Origin: Akkermansiaceae bacterium UBA3385
GTDB taxonomy: Bacteria; Verrucomicrobiota; Verrucomicrobiia; Verrucomicrobiales; Akkermansiaceae
Direction: 5' to 3'
Assembly (NCBI GenBank): GCA_002358905.1
Contig: DEPT01000064.1
Coordinates: 1 to 32,676, forward strand
Length of the DNA: 32,676 bases
In this document: positions 1-7,958 of the stretch, in pieces
Layout of the letters: each line of letters opens with the position of its first letter
Numbering within the stretch: position 1 is the stretch's first letter
Notes under the pieces: model-generated
What the model saw: the letters and a program-made list of their open reading frames with translations, nothing else
Database searches by the model: none
Told to the model about the DNA's origin: nothing
Position numbers and translations under genes: made by a program

Positions 1-435
1 TTCGTGTCCAAGGGCAATGTGCCCGTGACCATGATTCGCATGAATCTCGTGAAGGGCCAGGGCCCGGTGCTCACCATCGTGGAAGGCTGGACCTGCGACC
101 TGCCCCAGGAGGTGAACGACAAGCTCGACCAGCGCACGGACCCGGGTTGGCCCACCACCTGGTTTGCCCCCCGCCTGACCGGCAAGGGCGGCTTCAAGGA
201 TGTGTACACTGTGATGGCCAACATGGGTGCCAACCACGGCGCCTGGACCTACGGCCACATCGGTGCTGATATCATCACTCTGGCTTCCATGCTCCGCATC
301 CCGGTATACGCTCACAACGTGCCCGAGGATAAGGTATATCGCCCGGCTGCATGGGACCTCTTCGGCACCGCATGCCCCGAAAGCGCAGACTTCCGCGCCT
401 GCGCCAACTTCGGCCCCATCTACGGTAAGTATTAA
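1..435 (+). CDS. fucI: L-fucose isomerase, C-terminal 144 codons (5' end outside window)
   Basis: This is the 3' part of a gene that enters from the left edge in frame 1 and stops at TAA 433-435. The product matches the C-terminal third of L-fucose isomerase, the Mn-dependent ketol isomerase that converts L-fucose to L-fuculose in the cytoplasm. The signature stretch GANHGAWTYGHIGADIITLA is followed by LRIPVYAHNV and ends RACANFGPIYGKY, as in the FucI family; the histidines of this stretch lie in the active-site region of the family. The next genes encode the kinase and aldolase that complete the pathway, which fixes the sugar as fucose rather than arabinose. Only the N-terminus cannot be judged. 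No frameshift is seen. Confidence 0.93.
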   Translation, partial: FVSKGNVPVTMIRMNLVKGQGPVLTIVEGWTCDLPQEVNDKLDQRTDPGWPTTWFAPRLTGKGGFKDVYTVMANMGANHGAWTYGHIGADIITLASMLRIPVYAHNVPEDKVYRPAAWDLFGTACPESADFRACANFGPIYGKY

Positions 436-450
436 TTAACCTTATCAGGA

Positions 451-491
451 CAAGCTGCCGGAGGTCTTCCGGCAGCTTGTCCGCTTTTTCT
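451..491 (+). terminator. 12-bp hairpin followed by CTTTTTC between fucI and fucK
   Basis: Positions 451-462 and 468-479 form a perfect 12-bp GC-rich stem with a 5-nt loop. A short T run (485-489) follows about 5 nt after the stem. It sits directly in front of the fucK start (ATG 495). It is either a weak intrinsic terminator or attenuator that lowers fucK relative to fucI, or an mRNA-stabilising hairpin at the end of the fucI cistron. Confidence 0.6.
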
Positions 492-494
492 TAT

Positions 495-1916
495 ATGGCC
501 TACGTACTTTGCTTAGACTGCGGCGCCACGAATGTGCGCGCCATTCTCGTTGATGACAAGGGGCAGCTGGTAGCTAAATCCAGCCAGCCGAATTCTACTG
601 ATGCCGGGGCGGAGAATCCGGATTTCCATGTGTGGAATGCAGACCGTATTCTGAACCAGCTGGCCACCTGTGCCCGCGAAATCCTGCCGCAGATTGATGC
701 CTCACAGGTGAAGGCGGTGACCATCACCACCTTTGGTGTGGACGGTGCGCTGGTGAACGAGGCAGGGGAGCTGCTTTACCCCGTCATTTCCTGGAAGTGC
801 CCGCGCACGGCCGAGGTCATGAAGCGCGTGGCCGAATACATGCCCCAGGCAAAGCTCAACGCCATTTCCGGTGTGGGTGAGTTTGCCTTCAATACCATCT
901 ACAAGCTCATCTGGATCAAGGAAAACCGCCCTGAGCTGTTGGAGCAGGCCCACGCCTGGCTCTTCATCTCTAATATCCTGGCCCATCGCCTTACCGGCGT
1001 GATGGCAACCGACCGTACTATGGCCGGTACCTCCCAGATGACCGACCTTGCCACCGGCGACTGGAGCGATGAGATTCTCTCCTCCATCGGCGTGAGAAAG
1101 AGCCTCTTCCCGCCCATGGTCAATGCTGGCGATGTCATCGGTACCCTGACCCCCGCCGCCTGTGATCTGCTGGGGTTGCCGAACGCCGTGCCGGTTGTTT
1201 CCACAGGCCACGACACGCAGTTTGCCCTGTTCGGCAGCGGCGTGCAGGAAAACCAGCCTTTCCTTTCCAGCGGCACCTGGGAAATCCTGATGCTGCGCAC
1301 GGCCAAGGCCAGCCTGGAGCCCGAGGACTACGTCGCCGGTGCCACGGTGGAATTCGACAGCAAGGCCGGGCTGCTCAACCCCGGTCTGCAGTGGATTGCC
1401 AGCGGCATCATCGAGTGGGTGAAGGCTACCTGCTACAACGGCGAAAGCTTTGATACCATGGATGCCGAGGCCGAGAAGATTGCCCCCGGCTGCGATGGCG
1501 TGAAGCTTATCCCCGATTTCCTGCCCAGCGATGCCGTGCCCGGCAGCATTCAGGGGCTGGTGCTGGGCCGAACCCGCGCCCACATCTACCGCGCCGCGAT
1601 GGAGGCTCTCACCCTGCGTCTCAAGCAGCGCCTGGAGAAGCTGGAGAAGGTGGGCGGATTCAAGTCCACCGACCTGCTGCTGGTGGGCGGCGGTGCCCGT
1701 AACAAGGTGTGGACCCAGATGCGCGCCGACATCCTCGGTCTGCCCATCCGCATTTCCAATGTATCCGAAAGCACGGTGCTGGGTGCTGCTATGTATGCCT
1801 TTGCCGGGGCCGGTGTGTTCGATTCCCCCGAATCCTGCCGCGATTCCTTCGGTATCACCTACACGACCATCACCCCCGGAGAACAGCGCGCCGCCTACGC
1901 CGAACTCTACAATTAA
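495..1916 (+). CDS. fucK: L-fuculokinase, FGGY carbohydrate kinase family
   Basis: A 473-aa protein of the FGGY sugar kinase family (E. coli FucK is similar in length). It phosphorylates L-fuculose with ATP to L-fuculose 1-phosphate. The N-terminus MAYVLCLDCGATNVRAILVD is the ATPase phosphate-1 loop typical of the family. VVSTGHDTQFALFG and SSGTWEILM fit the middle of the fold, and LLLVGGGARNKVWTQMRADI is the C-terminal adenosine-binding segment of FGGY kinases. I chose ATG 495 because the family motif begins immediately after it; a TTG at 477 would add six residues lying inside the hairpin arm. Rhamnulokinase is the main alternative, but the flanking fucI and fucA favour fuculokinase. Confidence 0.9.
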   Translation: MAYVLCLDCGATNVRAILVDDKGQLVAKSSQPNSTDAGAENPDFHVWNADRILNQLATCAREILPQIDASQVKAVTITTFGVDGALVNEAGELLYPVISWKCPRTAEVMKRVAEYMPQAKLNAISGVGEFAFNTIYKLIWIKENRPELLEQAHAWLFISNILAHRLTGVMATDRTMAGTSQMTDLATGDWSDEILSSIGVRKSLFPPMVNAGDVIGTLTPAACDLLGLPNAVPVVSTGHDTQFALFGSGVQENQPFLSSGTWEILMLRTAKASLEPEDYVAGATVEFDSKAGLLNPGLQWIASGIIEWVKATCYNGESFDTMDAEAEKIAPGCDGVKLIPDFLPSDAVPGSIQGLVLGRTRAHIYRAAMEALTLRLKQRLEKLEKVGGFKSTDLLLVGGGARNKVWTQMRADILGLPIRISNVSESTVLGAAMYAFAGAGVFDSPESCRDSFGITYTTITPGEQRAAYAELYN

Positions 1917-1947
1917 TCCTTAATCACTAATCATTAATCATTGTATT

Positions 1948-2775
1948 ATGGCTAATCCCGAACTCTACATCAAACCCGCTCTGCCGGATCGCATCTTCCC
2001 CTGGGAGAACTACGACCCGCAGACCCGCGAAGAAATCGACGCTTTCTTCAACAGCCCCGAAATCCGCGTTATCAAGGAGCGCATGGTCGATATGGGCCGC
2101 CGCCTCTGGCAGCGTGAGTATGTCGACGGCAACGGCGGCAATCTGTCCGTACGTGTGGCCAAGGACCTCGTGCTCTGCTCCCCCACGCTCTGCTCCAAGG
2201 GCTTCATGACCGTGGACGATATCTGCATGGTGGACATGAACGCCGGCCAGCTCTGCGGCTACCGCCCCGCCACCAGCGAGGTGAAGACCCACATCGCCAT
2301 GATGAAGGAAGTGGGCGTGAACGCCTGCATCCACGCTCATCCCCCGTGCTGCAACGCCTTCCTCTTTGCCGGCATGGTGCCCCCGAACGGTATCAACCCC
2401 GAGGCTGATATCTTCCTGGGCCAGATTCCGCTGGCTCCCTACGGCACCCCCGGCTCCCCCGAGACGGCTGAAGCCGTGGCCAAGGCCTGCCACCAGAGCA
2501 CGGTGGTATTCATGGAGAACCACGGCGTCATCACCGGTGCCCGCCACATCGAGGAAGCAGAGTGGTTCATGGAGAATGCCGATGCCTACTGCAAGATGGT
2601 GCTCTTTGCCGACATGCACGGCGGCAAGCTCAACCAGGTGAACGAAGCCGGAATTGCAGACTTCCTCGCCATCCGCAAGAACATCGGCTACGCCGTACCC
2701 GAAGGCCAGCCCCTGTACAACTTCCGCGAGTACAACGGCTACACCATGGGTATTGCCGGCGAGAAGAAGGACTAA
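1948..2775 (+). CDS. fucA: L-fuculose-1-phosphate aldolase, class II aldolase/adducin family
   Basis: A 275-aa class II (zinc) aldolase that cleaves L-fuculose 1-phosphate to dihydroxyacetone phosphate and L-lactaldehyde. GNGGNLSVR (61-69) is the phosphate-binding loop. TSEVKTH places the catalytic acid at Glu111. HAHPP gives zinc ligands His129 and His131, and ENHGVI the third, His192. It is longer than E. coli FucA (about 215 aa) because of an N-terminal extension of about 40 residues and a C-terminal tail. The gene follows fucK after 31 bp, so it is probably the last cistron of the fucose operon. Its final 114 bp (2662-2775) are repeated at 26723-26836, which is relevant to the island described in the findings. 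Confidence 0.9.
   Translation: MANPELYIKPALPDRIFPWENYDPQTREEIDAFFNSPEIRVIKERMVDMGRRLWQREYVDGNGGNLSVRVAKDLVLCSPTLCSKGFMTVDDICMVDMNAGQLCGYRPATSEVKTHIAMMKEVGVNACIHAHPPCCNAFLFAGMVPPNGINPEADIFLGQIPLAPYGTPGSPETAEAVAKACHQSTVVFMENHGVITGARHIEEAEWFMENADAYCKMVLFADMHGGKLNQVNEAGIADFLAIRKNIGYAVPEGQPLYNFREYNGYTMGIAGEKKD
2662..2775 (+). repeat. Left copy of 114-bp fucA 3'-end direct repeat (candidate attL)
   Basis: This 3' end of fucA aligns without gaps to 26723-26836 with seven mismatches. An uninterrupted identical core of 61 bp lies at 2693-2753. Same orientation, about 24 kb apart. Direct repetition of a gene's 3' end is the usual footprint of integrase-mediated insertion; att function is inferred. Confidence 0.6.
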
Positions 2776-2799
2776 GTTTCCTTTCAAGTCTGATATTAC

Positions 2800-2838
2800 A
2801 CGCGCCGCATCGGTCTTGCACCGATGCGGCGCGTTTGT
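2800..2838 (+). terminator. Intrinsic terminator after fucA
   Basis: A perfect 15-bp stem (2800-2814 with 2820-2834), GC-rich, with a 5-nt loop and a short T-containing tail, starts 25 nt after the fucA stop codon. It closes the fucose operon. Confidence 0.8.
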
Positions 2839-2860
2839 AATCAAATAGTTATGTCGTGGT

Positions 2861-2895
2861 GTGTAAAATTTCAAGTTGTACTTGAAATTTTACAC
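2861..2895. repeat. Perfect 15-bp AT-rich inverted repeat between convergent genes
   Basis: The arms GTGTAAAATTTCAAG (2861-2875) and its exact complement (2881-2895) flank a 5-nt spacer. It lies between the fucA terminator and the end of the minus-strand kinase gene, so it may terminate the kinase transcript. It is less GC-rich than normal terminators here, and it also sits at the proposed left end of the island. Confidence 0.6.
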
Positions 2896-2929
2896 GCTAC
2901 ATCATTCTTCGTGCGGGCATGCAGACCGC

Positions 2930-4444
2930 TCAGTACGCGCCGCACTGTATCTTGGATTTCATGATTTCATTCAGCTTGTAAGAACCGGGCATTTCATTCA
3001 TTGTACTGAGAAATTCCTGCATAACCGGCTTGAAGTCTCTCTCCAACATAGGCTTCAGCTTCAGAAGCTGCATATATTCCTCCTGGGTTTTCCACGGATA
3101 AACATCTTCCGGACTGTATAAGCAATCCTGCAATTTCGCAATACATGTACTCCCCAGAGACGCAGACTTATGCAGGCTTTCGTCCGTTGCTTTCGAGAGG
3201 GAATCTATCTGTTCCCCCAGCACAAAGGCGGATCTGCGGATTTCCTGCTCATCCTTCCCGCTATCGCGCAGGTTTTGCATCTGCTGCAACAACGCATCCA
3301 CCTGCTTCTTATAATCCGCAACAAGCTGATTGCGCTGTTTCGTTATCTCCTGCAGTTCCTCCGCCAGCGAAGCAATCCTCATCTGCTGGCAGGCCTTGCT
3401 GTAAAAATCATCGTTCACCGCAATGGGTTCAGATGCCGTAGGCTTGGCTATCGTCTCAGCTCGCTTTGCCGGAGTCTCATGAAAAGGCTCATATTTGAAG
3501 AACCATGCCCCGCCTGCCGCCAGCAGAACCGCAGGAATGGCCCACAACAGTCGGGAACGATGTCTCCTCGCCACCGCCACTGGGGAGGCCCCTCGCAGCA
3601 GCCAATCCTGCCACTCGCGGGCAGACTGGCAGCGTTCCTCGGGCGAGAGCGCCAGATTCTGCATGATGCTTTGCTCCAGCAAGGTGGCGCCAGAGGGCAG
3701 GGGAGCCAGGTCATCTGAGACCAGGCGCTGCTGGGCCGGTTCGGGCGCGTTGCCGGTCAGCAGTTCATACCAGGTGGCCGCCAGGGAATACAAATCTGTC
3801 CACGGCCCGATTTTTCCCTTGCCGCTTACCTGTTCGGGCGAGGCGTAGACCGGCGAGAACTCGCCCTGCGTGGTCGTATCCACCTTCGTAGCCCGGTTCA
3901 GCGCCGAGCCGAAATCCACCAGCACCGGGTTGCCGTCTGCATCGAACATGATATTTCCCGGCTTGATATCGCGGTGGATAATCTGGCGGCTGTGCAGGTA
4001 CTCCAGGGCAGAAAGAAGAGACAATAACCACCGGGTCAATTCTTCGGCGGACACGGTTTCCTCCGCCGCTATCTTATTGCGCAGGGAGCCGCCCTCCAGC
4101 CAGGGCATCACATAAAACATACTCCCTGCCGAGCGGAATATATCATACACCGGCACCACTTGCGCATGGTGCAGCCCCGCCAGCGTCTGCGCCTCCTCAT
4201 ACACATCATTGATGGCAGTCTCATAATTTGCACGCAGCGATTCCGTGTGCGGCTGCACCACCCCGGTCTGCGGGTCGCGGCGGCAGATAGAGACCGGGAA
4301 ACACTCCTTAACCGCCACCGGGCGGTTCAGCTTCTCATCCCACGCGCGATACAAAATGCCGAAACCGCCCTGCGAGGCGGCCTCTATCAGGCGGTACTGC
4401 CCCAGCTGCGCGCCGGGCGGCAAAGCATCTACAGAACCATTCAT
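2930..4444 (-). CDS. Membrane-anchored serine/threonine protein kinase (PknB-like)
   Basis: A 504-aa Hanks-type kinase. Visible elements in order: glycine-rich loop around 26-34 (GGFGILYRA), catalytic Lys46 in VAVKE, catalytic loop HRDIKPGN (157-164, Asp159), DFG (177-179) and SPE in place of APE (202-204). The kinase domain is followed by one transmembrane segment at about 299-316, then an extracytoplasmic part of about 190 residues with coiled-coil character and several cysteines. The canonical residues are all present, so it should be active, with the kinase domain in the cytoplasm. It lies 23 bp behind a small DNA-binding gene in the same orientation and is probably co-transcribed with it. 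Substrates are unknown; the divergent GYF cluster is a possible partner by position only. Confidence 0.9.
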   Translation of the reverse strand: MNGSVDALPPGAQLGQYRLIEAASQGGFGILYRAWDEKLNRPVAVKECFPVSICRRDPQTGVVQPHTESLRANYETAINDVYEEAQTLAGLHHAQVVPVYDIFRSAGSMFYVMPWLEGGSLRNKIAAEETVSAEELTRWLLSLLSALEYLHSRQIIHRDIKPGNIMFDADGNPVLVDFGSALNRATKVDTTTQGEFSPVYASPEQVSGKGKIGPWTDLYSLAATWYELLTGNAPEPAQQRLVSDDLAPLPSGATLLEQSIMQNLALSPEERCQSAREWQDWLLRGASPVAVARRHRSRLLWAIPAVLLAAGGAWFFKYEPFHETPAKRAETIAKPTASEPIAVNDDFYSKACQQMRIASLAEELQEITKQRNQLVADYKKQVDALLQQMQNLRDSGKDEQEIRRSAFVLGEQIDSLSKATDESLHKSASLGSTCIAKLQDCLYSPEDVYPWKTQEEYMQLLKLKPMLERDFKPVMQEFLSTMNEMPGSYKLNEIMKSKIQCGAY

Positions 4445-4467
4445 ACGGGTAGCTCGTCAGTCCAAAA

Positions 4468-4812
4468 TCAATTTCCCAGGCGTGGCACCTCATCTGCCAG
4501 AAATTCCGAAAGCGTCTTGCCCTGGGCAAAGGCGCGCTTCTCCAGCGCAGCGCGCGTGGTGGCATCCAGACTCAGCGTTATCTTGGTTTCTTCCTCCACC
4601 TGCACGCGTCCCGGCAGCACAAGCGGCAGTTCCTTCACCATTTCCCGGATGATGTGTACCTTGGCGGCCGGTATCAGCTTCTTGGCCATCCAGTTGCGCA
4701 CCGTTGCCTCGGAAACATAGCAACGCTCCGCCAGCCAGGCATAACTGTAGTTGTTTGCCTTCAGCCAGATTTTGATGTTTTTCTTCAATTCGGACTGGTC
4801 TTGCGTCTCCAC
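4468..4812 (-). CDS. Small DNA-binding protein: N-terminal HTH plus C-terminal ribbon-helix-helix-like segment
   Basis: A 114-aa protein. Residues about 10-60 (WLKANNYSYAWLAERCYVS then EATVRNWMAKKLIPAAK) read as a lambda-repressor-like helix-turn-helix. Residues about 77-108 (ITLSLDATTRAALEKRA then FAQGKTLSEFLADEV) resemble a ribbon-helix-helix or antitoxin-type segment. It is the first gene of a minus-strand pair with the kinase and faces the zinc-ribbon/GYF genes across 124 bp holding two divergent promoters, so it may control either side or itself. ATG 4812 coincides almost exactly with the transcription start expected from the promoter at 4819-4847, which would make the mRNA leaderless. 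Family assignment is by pattern only. Confidence 0.7.
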   Translation of the reverse strand: METQDQSELKKNIKIWLKANNYSYAWLAERCYVSEATVRNWMAKKLIPAAKVHIIREMVKELPLVLPGRVQVEEETKITLSLDATTRAALEKRAFAQGKTLSEFLADEVPRLGN

Positions 4813-4818
4813 GCTGCA

Positions 4819-4847
4819 AAAATAGCATTTTCGATACGCTTTTGCAA
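4819..4847 (-). promoter_or_regulatory. Predicted sigma70-type promoter for HTH-kinase genes
   Basis: On the minus strand, TTGCAA (4847-4842) and TATTTT (4824-4819) are separated by 17 bp. The start point expected 6-7 nt downstream is 4812-4813, which is the ATG itself. Confidence 0.55.
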
Positions 4848-4887
4848 GTTGATTGTGTGTAAAATGTTCACGTTTTGCGAAATGAAG

Positions 4888-4916
4888 TTGACAAGCTCGC
4901 GAAAACGCTATATAAA
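4888..4916 (+). promoter_or_regulatory. Predicted sigma70-type promoter for zinc-ribbon/GYF operon
   Basis: A consensus TTGACA (4888-4893), 17-bp spacer and TATAAA (4911-4916). An overlapping TATATA at 4909-4914 gives a 15-bp spacer. The leader to ATG 4937 would be only about 14 nt. Confidence 0.7.
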
Positions 4917-4936
4917 AATGTCTATAAAGCAGCTAT

Positions 4937-5266
4937 ATGGATACAGAAGTAGTCTTTACCTGTCCTTCTTGTGGATGCCATGAACTCATGAGCATTCAGC
5001 AAGCCGTTCACCGTACCCCTGTTTCGGTGCGTCAGACTGTGAATGGAGGATGGACCTCTGTTCCCCGTGGTGACACCGAGGAATTGCACGGTAGCATTCT
5101 GGGTTACCGTTGTGCCAGATGCCGTTATCCTGATGTACCTAATCATGATGATTTCAATGGCTTTTACTGGCATCGTATGGAACAGATTGCCGCTGTTGGT
5201 GCCCTAGCTGGTTCAGTCCTTCCTCAGTCTTCACACATCGTCAGTATTATTTGCCGACCTGATTGA
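4937..5266 (+). CDS. Small zinc-ribbon-like protein, function unknown
   Basis: A 109-aa protein with two Cys pairs, CPSC (Cys9, Cys12) and CARC (Cys59, Cys62), spaced as in a zinc ribbon. The C-terminal third contains a short hydrophobic Ala/Leu/Val stretch (about 84-105) that could touch a membrane but is weak for a full span. It starts 21 bp after a strong promoter and is followed after about 70 bp by four GYF_2 genes, so it probably heads that operon. No known family is recognised. A metal-stabilised adaptor or RNA/DNA-binding role is possible but unsupported beyond the Cys pattern. Confidence 0.65.
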   Translation: MDTEVVFTCPSCGCHELMSIQQAVHRTPVSVRQTVNGGWTSVPRGDTEELHGSILGYRCARCRYPDVPNHDDFNGFYWHRMEQIAAVGALAGSVLPQSSHIVSIICRPD

Positions 5267-5335
5267 GAAGCCTTCAATAGCCCGCTTGAATAAGCGGTGA
5301 TGAATGAGGGTATAACAACAAATTGTAATGATAAA

Positions 5336-6364
5336 ATGATGAATAACTGGTATGTAGCAACAGCTGATGGTAAAGAAATCATGCTGGCAGAGGATGAATT
5401 GCTTGCGGGTGTTTCCTCCGGGCAGTACGCTGCAGGCACACTCATCTGGCGTGAGGGCCTGGAAGCGTGGGAACCGATAGAAAAGCATTTCCCGGAGGCT
5501 TTCAGAAAACAGTCATTTTCCGCGCAGAAACTTAAATCGCTTTTTATAAAGAAAAGGTGTTTTTTTGGCGCAACCGCTTTACTCTGTATGTGTTTTCTCC
5601 TGTCATTATGCGGAGAGAAGCAGACGGATTCTGTTCAGCAAGAGGTTGCCGCTGCTGTGAAGGAAATCCAGTGGTATGTAGGGAAGGGGGACTGGGCGCA
5701 ATTTCATGACACTTTTGAGGAGATGAAGAATATGGAGGTGTATGCCAGCTTCTATTATTCTGATGGGGTGCGGAAGGAGAAGCCTGATGAACGGACTGAG
5801 GAACAGCTGAATTACAGGGCATGGAGCTCCTTGTGGAGTAAAACTCATCCCTCCGAAGATTTCAGGGACTTATCGTCACTTGGAAGAATAATGAGCGAAA
5901 TCAGAGATATAGAGCGCAAGCTTGAATACGCACATCCATCAGAAGCAGTGCAGTTAAAGGCTGCGCTGGAGCAGTTGAACGAAATTAAGTTGGTTAGGTT
6001 TATTCAGCTTGAGGTCTGTGAGACGAAGCACATGGCCACTTTCCTTGCCAATGGTGACGCAAATGAGAGTTTAACTGCGGTTACGACCTTGGTTTGTCAA
6101 TTGAGTAATGCCGCGCCCGATAATGCTGAGCTGAGCTTTTACGCCAGGTGCCTGAATAATTTGAGGAAAAGTGCATGTATGGTTTCAAAGTCGATCCCAT
6201 GGGAGAGCCAATTATATATTGTAGATGAATATGAGCGAAAGCTTAAGGAACGCAGCCAACGATTGAAATTATATCAATATGAGTCACCGCAGGAGCTGGT
6301 AGTGCTGCGTAATCAGTTGAGAAAGTATATTAAACGTCAAATCGCTAAAGGTACGCAGCAATGA
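5336..6364 (+). CDS. GYF_2-domain membrane protein 1
   Basis: A protein of about 342 aa. The N-terminal 50 residues (NNWYVATADGKEI ... GTLIWREGLEAWEPIEKHF) form a GYF_2 domain, a bacterial relative of the proline-binding GYF fold. One transmembrane segment follows (about 75-92), then a long, mostly helical domain ending with the motif IVDEYERK. That domain is homologous to the one in the next gene (GKGDWAQFHDTFEEM versus GEEDWSELYEKFDKH), so the two genes are full-length paralogs. The start is ambiguous: ATG 5336 or 5339 puts the GYF domain at the very N-terminus as in the other three family members, while ATG 5297 adds 13 unlike residues. The stop overlaps the next start as ATGA, implying translational coupling. 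Confidence 0.8.
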   Translation: MMNNWYVATADGKEIMLAEDELLAGVSSGQYAAGTLIWREGLEAWEPIEKHFPEAFRKQSFSAQKLKSLFIKKRCFFGATALLCMCFLLSLCGEKQTDSVQQEVAAAVKEIQWYVGKGDWAQFHDTFEEMKNMEVYASFYYSDGVRKEKPDERTEEQLNYRAWSSLWSKTHPSEDFRDLSSLGRIMSEIRDIERKLEYAHPSEAVQLKAALEQLNEIKLVRFIQLEVCETKHMATFLANGDANESLTAVTTLVCQLSNAAPDNAELSFYARCLNNLRKSACMVSKSIPWESQLYIVDEYERKLKERSQRLKLYQYESPQELVVLRNQLRKYIKRQIAKGTQQ

Positions 6365-6513
6365 AGCAATATCATGTATCCGTAGATGGTCAGCAGCCCA
6401 CAGTTGTAGCCGAGGATGTGCTGGCTAAAGAAGCGGCAGAGGGAAAATATCCGGCAAATACCCTTATCTGGTGTGAGGGAATGGCTGGTTGGGAACCGAT
6501 AGGGAAGCATTTC
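6361..6513 (+). repeat. GYF-module DNA repeat, copy A (copy B at 7473-7625)
   Basis: The first 153 bp of this gene and of the gene at 7473 align without gaps with roughly 9-10 mismatches, then diverge completely. The repeat covers exactly the GYF_2 domain. Confidence 0.85.
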
Positions 6514-7476
6514 AAGCCTTCTTTTTCCAGCCGCCTGGATGGTGTTATGGCAAAGGTGCCGCTGGGTAAGTTAAAGAGCTTGAAAATCCGGTTCTCTGCA
6601 GGGGTGCAGCGCTTGAAACGCCCATTGCCGCCCAGATTGAAGAAACTTCTGCTCATTCTGGCTGGGGTGGGTATATGCCTGGTTATTTTGTTCTCCATTG
6701 CATCGATTTTCGGGCAATCCAGGAAGAATCAGCTGGTTGCTGCCTATAGTGAAATGGTCACCTGCATCGGAGAGGAGGACTGGAGTGAGTTGTACGAGAA
6801 GTTCGATAAGCACTTAGGAGATGAGTGGGACGTTAGTTCCAACTACTCAGATGGAACTCGAAGAGAAAAAGAATTGTATAAAGATGAAGAGTTGTATTAT
6901 AGAGCCTTCAGACAATTACGCGTTTCACCCAAGCGCGTACCGCTGGCCGGGGAAGAGAATGTCCATACCCGGTTTGATATATATGATCTTAAGAGCAAAC
7001 TTCGAGCCGCTGAACATCAACTCGGTAATTCGGACCCTGACAGGGCTTCCCAGATTCAGGAGCTGATGCAGAGGCGGGATGCACTGAAAAAGGAATTGTA
7101 CATCAGATGTGTGCTGGAGGATGAAAGCTGGACAAGGTTTCTAATCAGTTTTCTGGCTAATGGCGAGGTGAATACCCCCCTGGCTGCGGCAGTTAACCTG
7201 GCGTATGAACTGAAGAAGGAAAATATTGAGGAACAGGATATGGCCATACTTGTACATCAACTCACTTCGTTGTATGAGTGCCAGAGAAAGATTTCCAATG
7301 CGATTCCCGCAAAGGCTCAGCTGTTCATCGTGGATGAATATGAGCGATATTATCTCTCTCGGGAAGACAGCTTTGCTAAGCAGTGTGGTTACCAGTCGCC
7401 TGAGAAGCTTGTTGCTTTACGCAAGCAGCTGCGCAAGGCAATACGGAAGAGCTTGAAAAAGAGGAAGCAATCATGA
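6361..7476 (+). CDS. GYF_2-domain membrane protein 2
   Basis: A 371-aa paralog of the preceding product with the same order: GYF_2 domain (1-52), basic linker, transmembrane segment at about 95-117, then a helical domain of about 250 residues containing FLANGEVNTPLAAAV and ending with IVDEYERYY. The basic linker suggests the GYF domain is cytoplasmic and the large domain extracytoplasmic. It overlaps its neighbours by 4 nt on both sides (ATGA), so the array should be translated as a unit. The first 150 bp are nearly identical to the start of the next gene, showing recent duplication or gene conversion of the GYF module only. Partners are unknown. Confidence 0.8.
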   Translation: MKQYHVSVDGQQPTVVAEDVLAKEAAEGKYPANTLIWCEGMAGWEPIGKHFKPSFSSRLDGVMAKVPLGKLKSLKIRFSAGVQRLKRPLPPRLKKLLLILAGVGICLVILFSIASIFGQSRKNQLVAAYSEMVTCIGEEDWSELYEKFDKHLGDEWDVSSNYSDGTRREKELYKDEELYYRAFRQLRVSPKRVPLAGEENVHTRFDIYDLKSKLRAAEHQLGNSDPDRASQIQELMQRRDALKKELYIRCVLEDESWTRFLISFLANGEVNTPLAAAVNLAYELKKENIEEQDMAILVHQLTSLYECQRKISNAIPAKAQLFIVDEYERYYLSREDSFAKQCGYQSPEKLVALRKQLRKAIRKSLKKRKQS

Positions 7477-7625
7477 AGCAATACCATGTATCCGTAGATG
7501 GTCAGCAGCCCACAGTTGTAGCCGAGGATGTGTTGTCAAAAGAAGCGGCAGAGGGAAAATATCCGGAAAATACCCTTATCTGGTGTGAGGGGATGGCTGG
7601 CTGGGAACCGATAGGGAAGCATTTC
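7473..7625 (+). repeat. GYF-module DNA repeat, copy B
   Basis: The partner of the repeat at 6361-6513, in the same orientation and 1112 bp apart. Homology stops abruptly after the codons for GKHF. Confidence 0.85.
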
Positions 7626-7958
7626 CGTAGATCGATTTCCCCGCCGCCGCTTCCTGCTGCCGCTGTCCCTGCTGCTGGTGGTGGTCAGCCTGTCAGGAAG
7701 GACAGGCCTGCCAAGCGGTCGCAGGTCTCGGTTGACCAGTCCGACTCAGGATTTTCTATACCATCGCATGTCTGGAAAGCCTGCGCGTGGTTTATGGTGT
7801 CGCTTTTCAGTTTGCTTGCTATTATATTCGACTTATTTGAGAATAATTCACGCATGCATGGAAAAATGTGGCTTCTCCTCTTCGGCTCATTAGGCTGGGG
7901 GATATATGCGTTGGAATCGGGTGGGAGGAAGCAGAACAATAAAGATAAAAAATCATGA
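7473..7958 (+). CDS. GYF_2-domain membrane protein 3 (short, proline-rich linker)
   Basis: A 161-aa protein. Residues 1-52 are a GYF_2 domain almost identical to that of protein 2. A Pro/Ala linker (SPPPLPAAAVPAAGG, about 55-70) and a basic stretch follow, then two hydrophobic helices (about 103-123 and 131-147). The large helical domain of proteins 1 and 2 is absent, so this is a GYF module attached to a different membrane anchor. It overlaps both neighbours by 4 nt. The proline-rich linker is the kind of ligand GYF domains bind, so it may contact GYF domains of its siblings; that is inference. Confidence 0.78.
   Translation: MKQYHVSVDGQQPTVVAEDVLSKEAAEGKYPENTLIWCEGMAGWEPIGKHFRRSISPPPLPAAAVPAAGGGQPVRKDRPAKRSQVSVDQSDSGFSIPSHVWKACAWFMVSLFSLLAIIFDLFENNSRMHGKMWLLLFGSLGWGIYALESGGRKQNNKDKKS

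Noticed and set aside
702..1583. 293-aa minus-strand open frame
   Set aside because: Antisense of fucK. High GC at third codon positions keeps the opposite strand open; the fucK frame has clear family motifs.
1927..2874. 315-aa minus-strand open frame
   Set aside because: Antisense of fucA and its terminator; His/Gly/Val-rich low-complexity product without family motifs.
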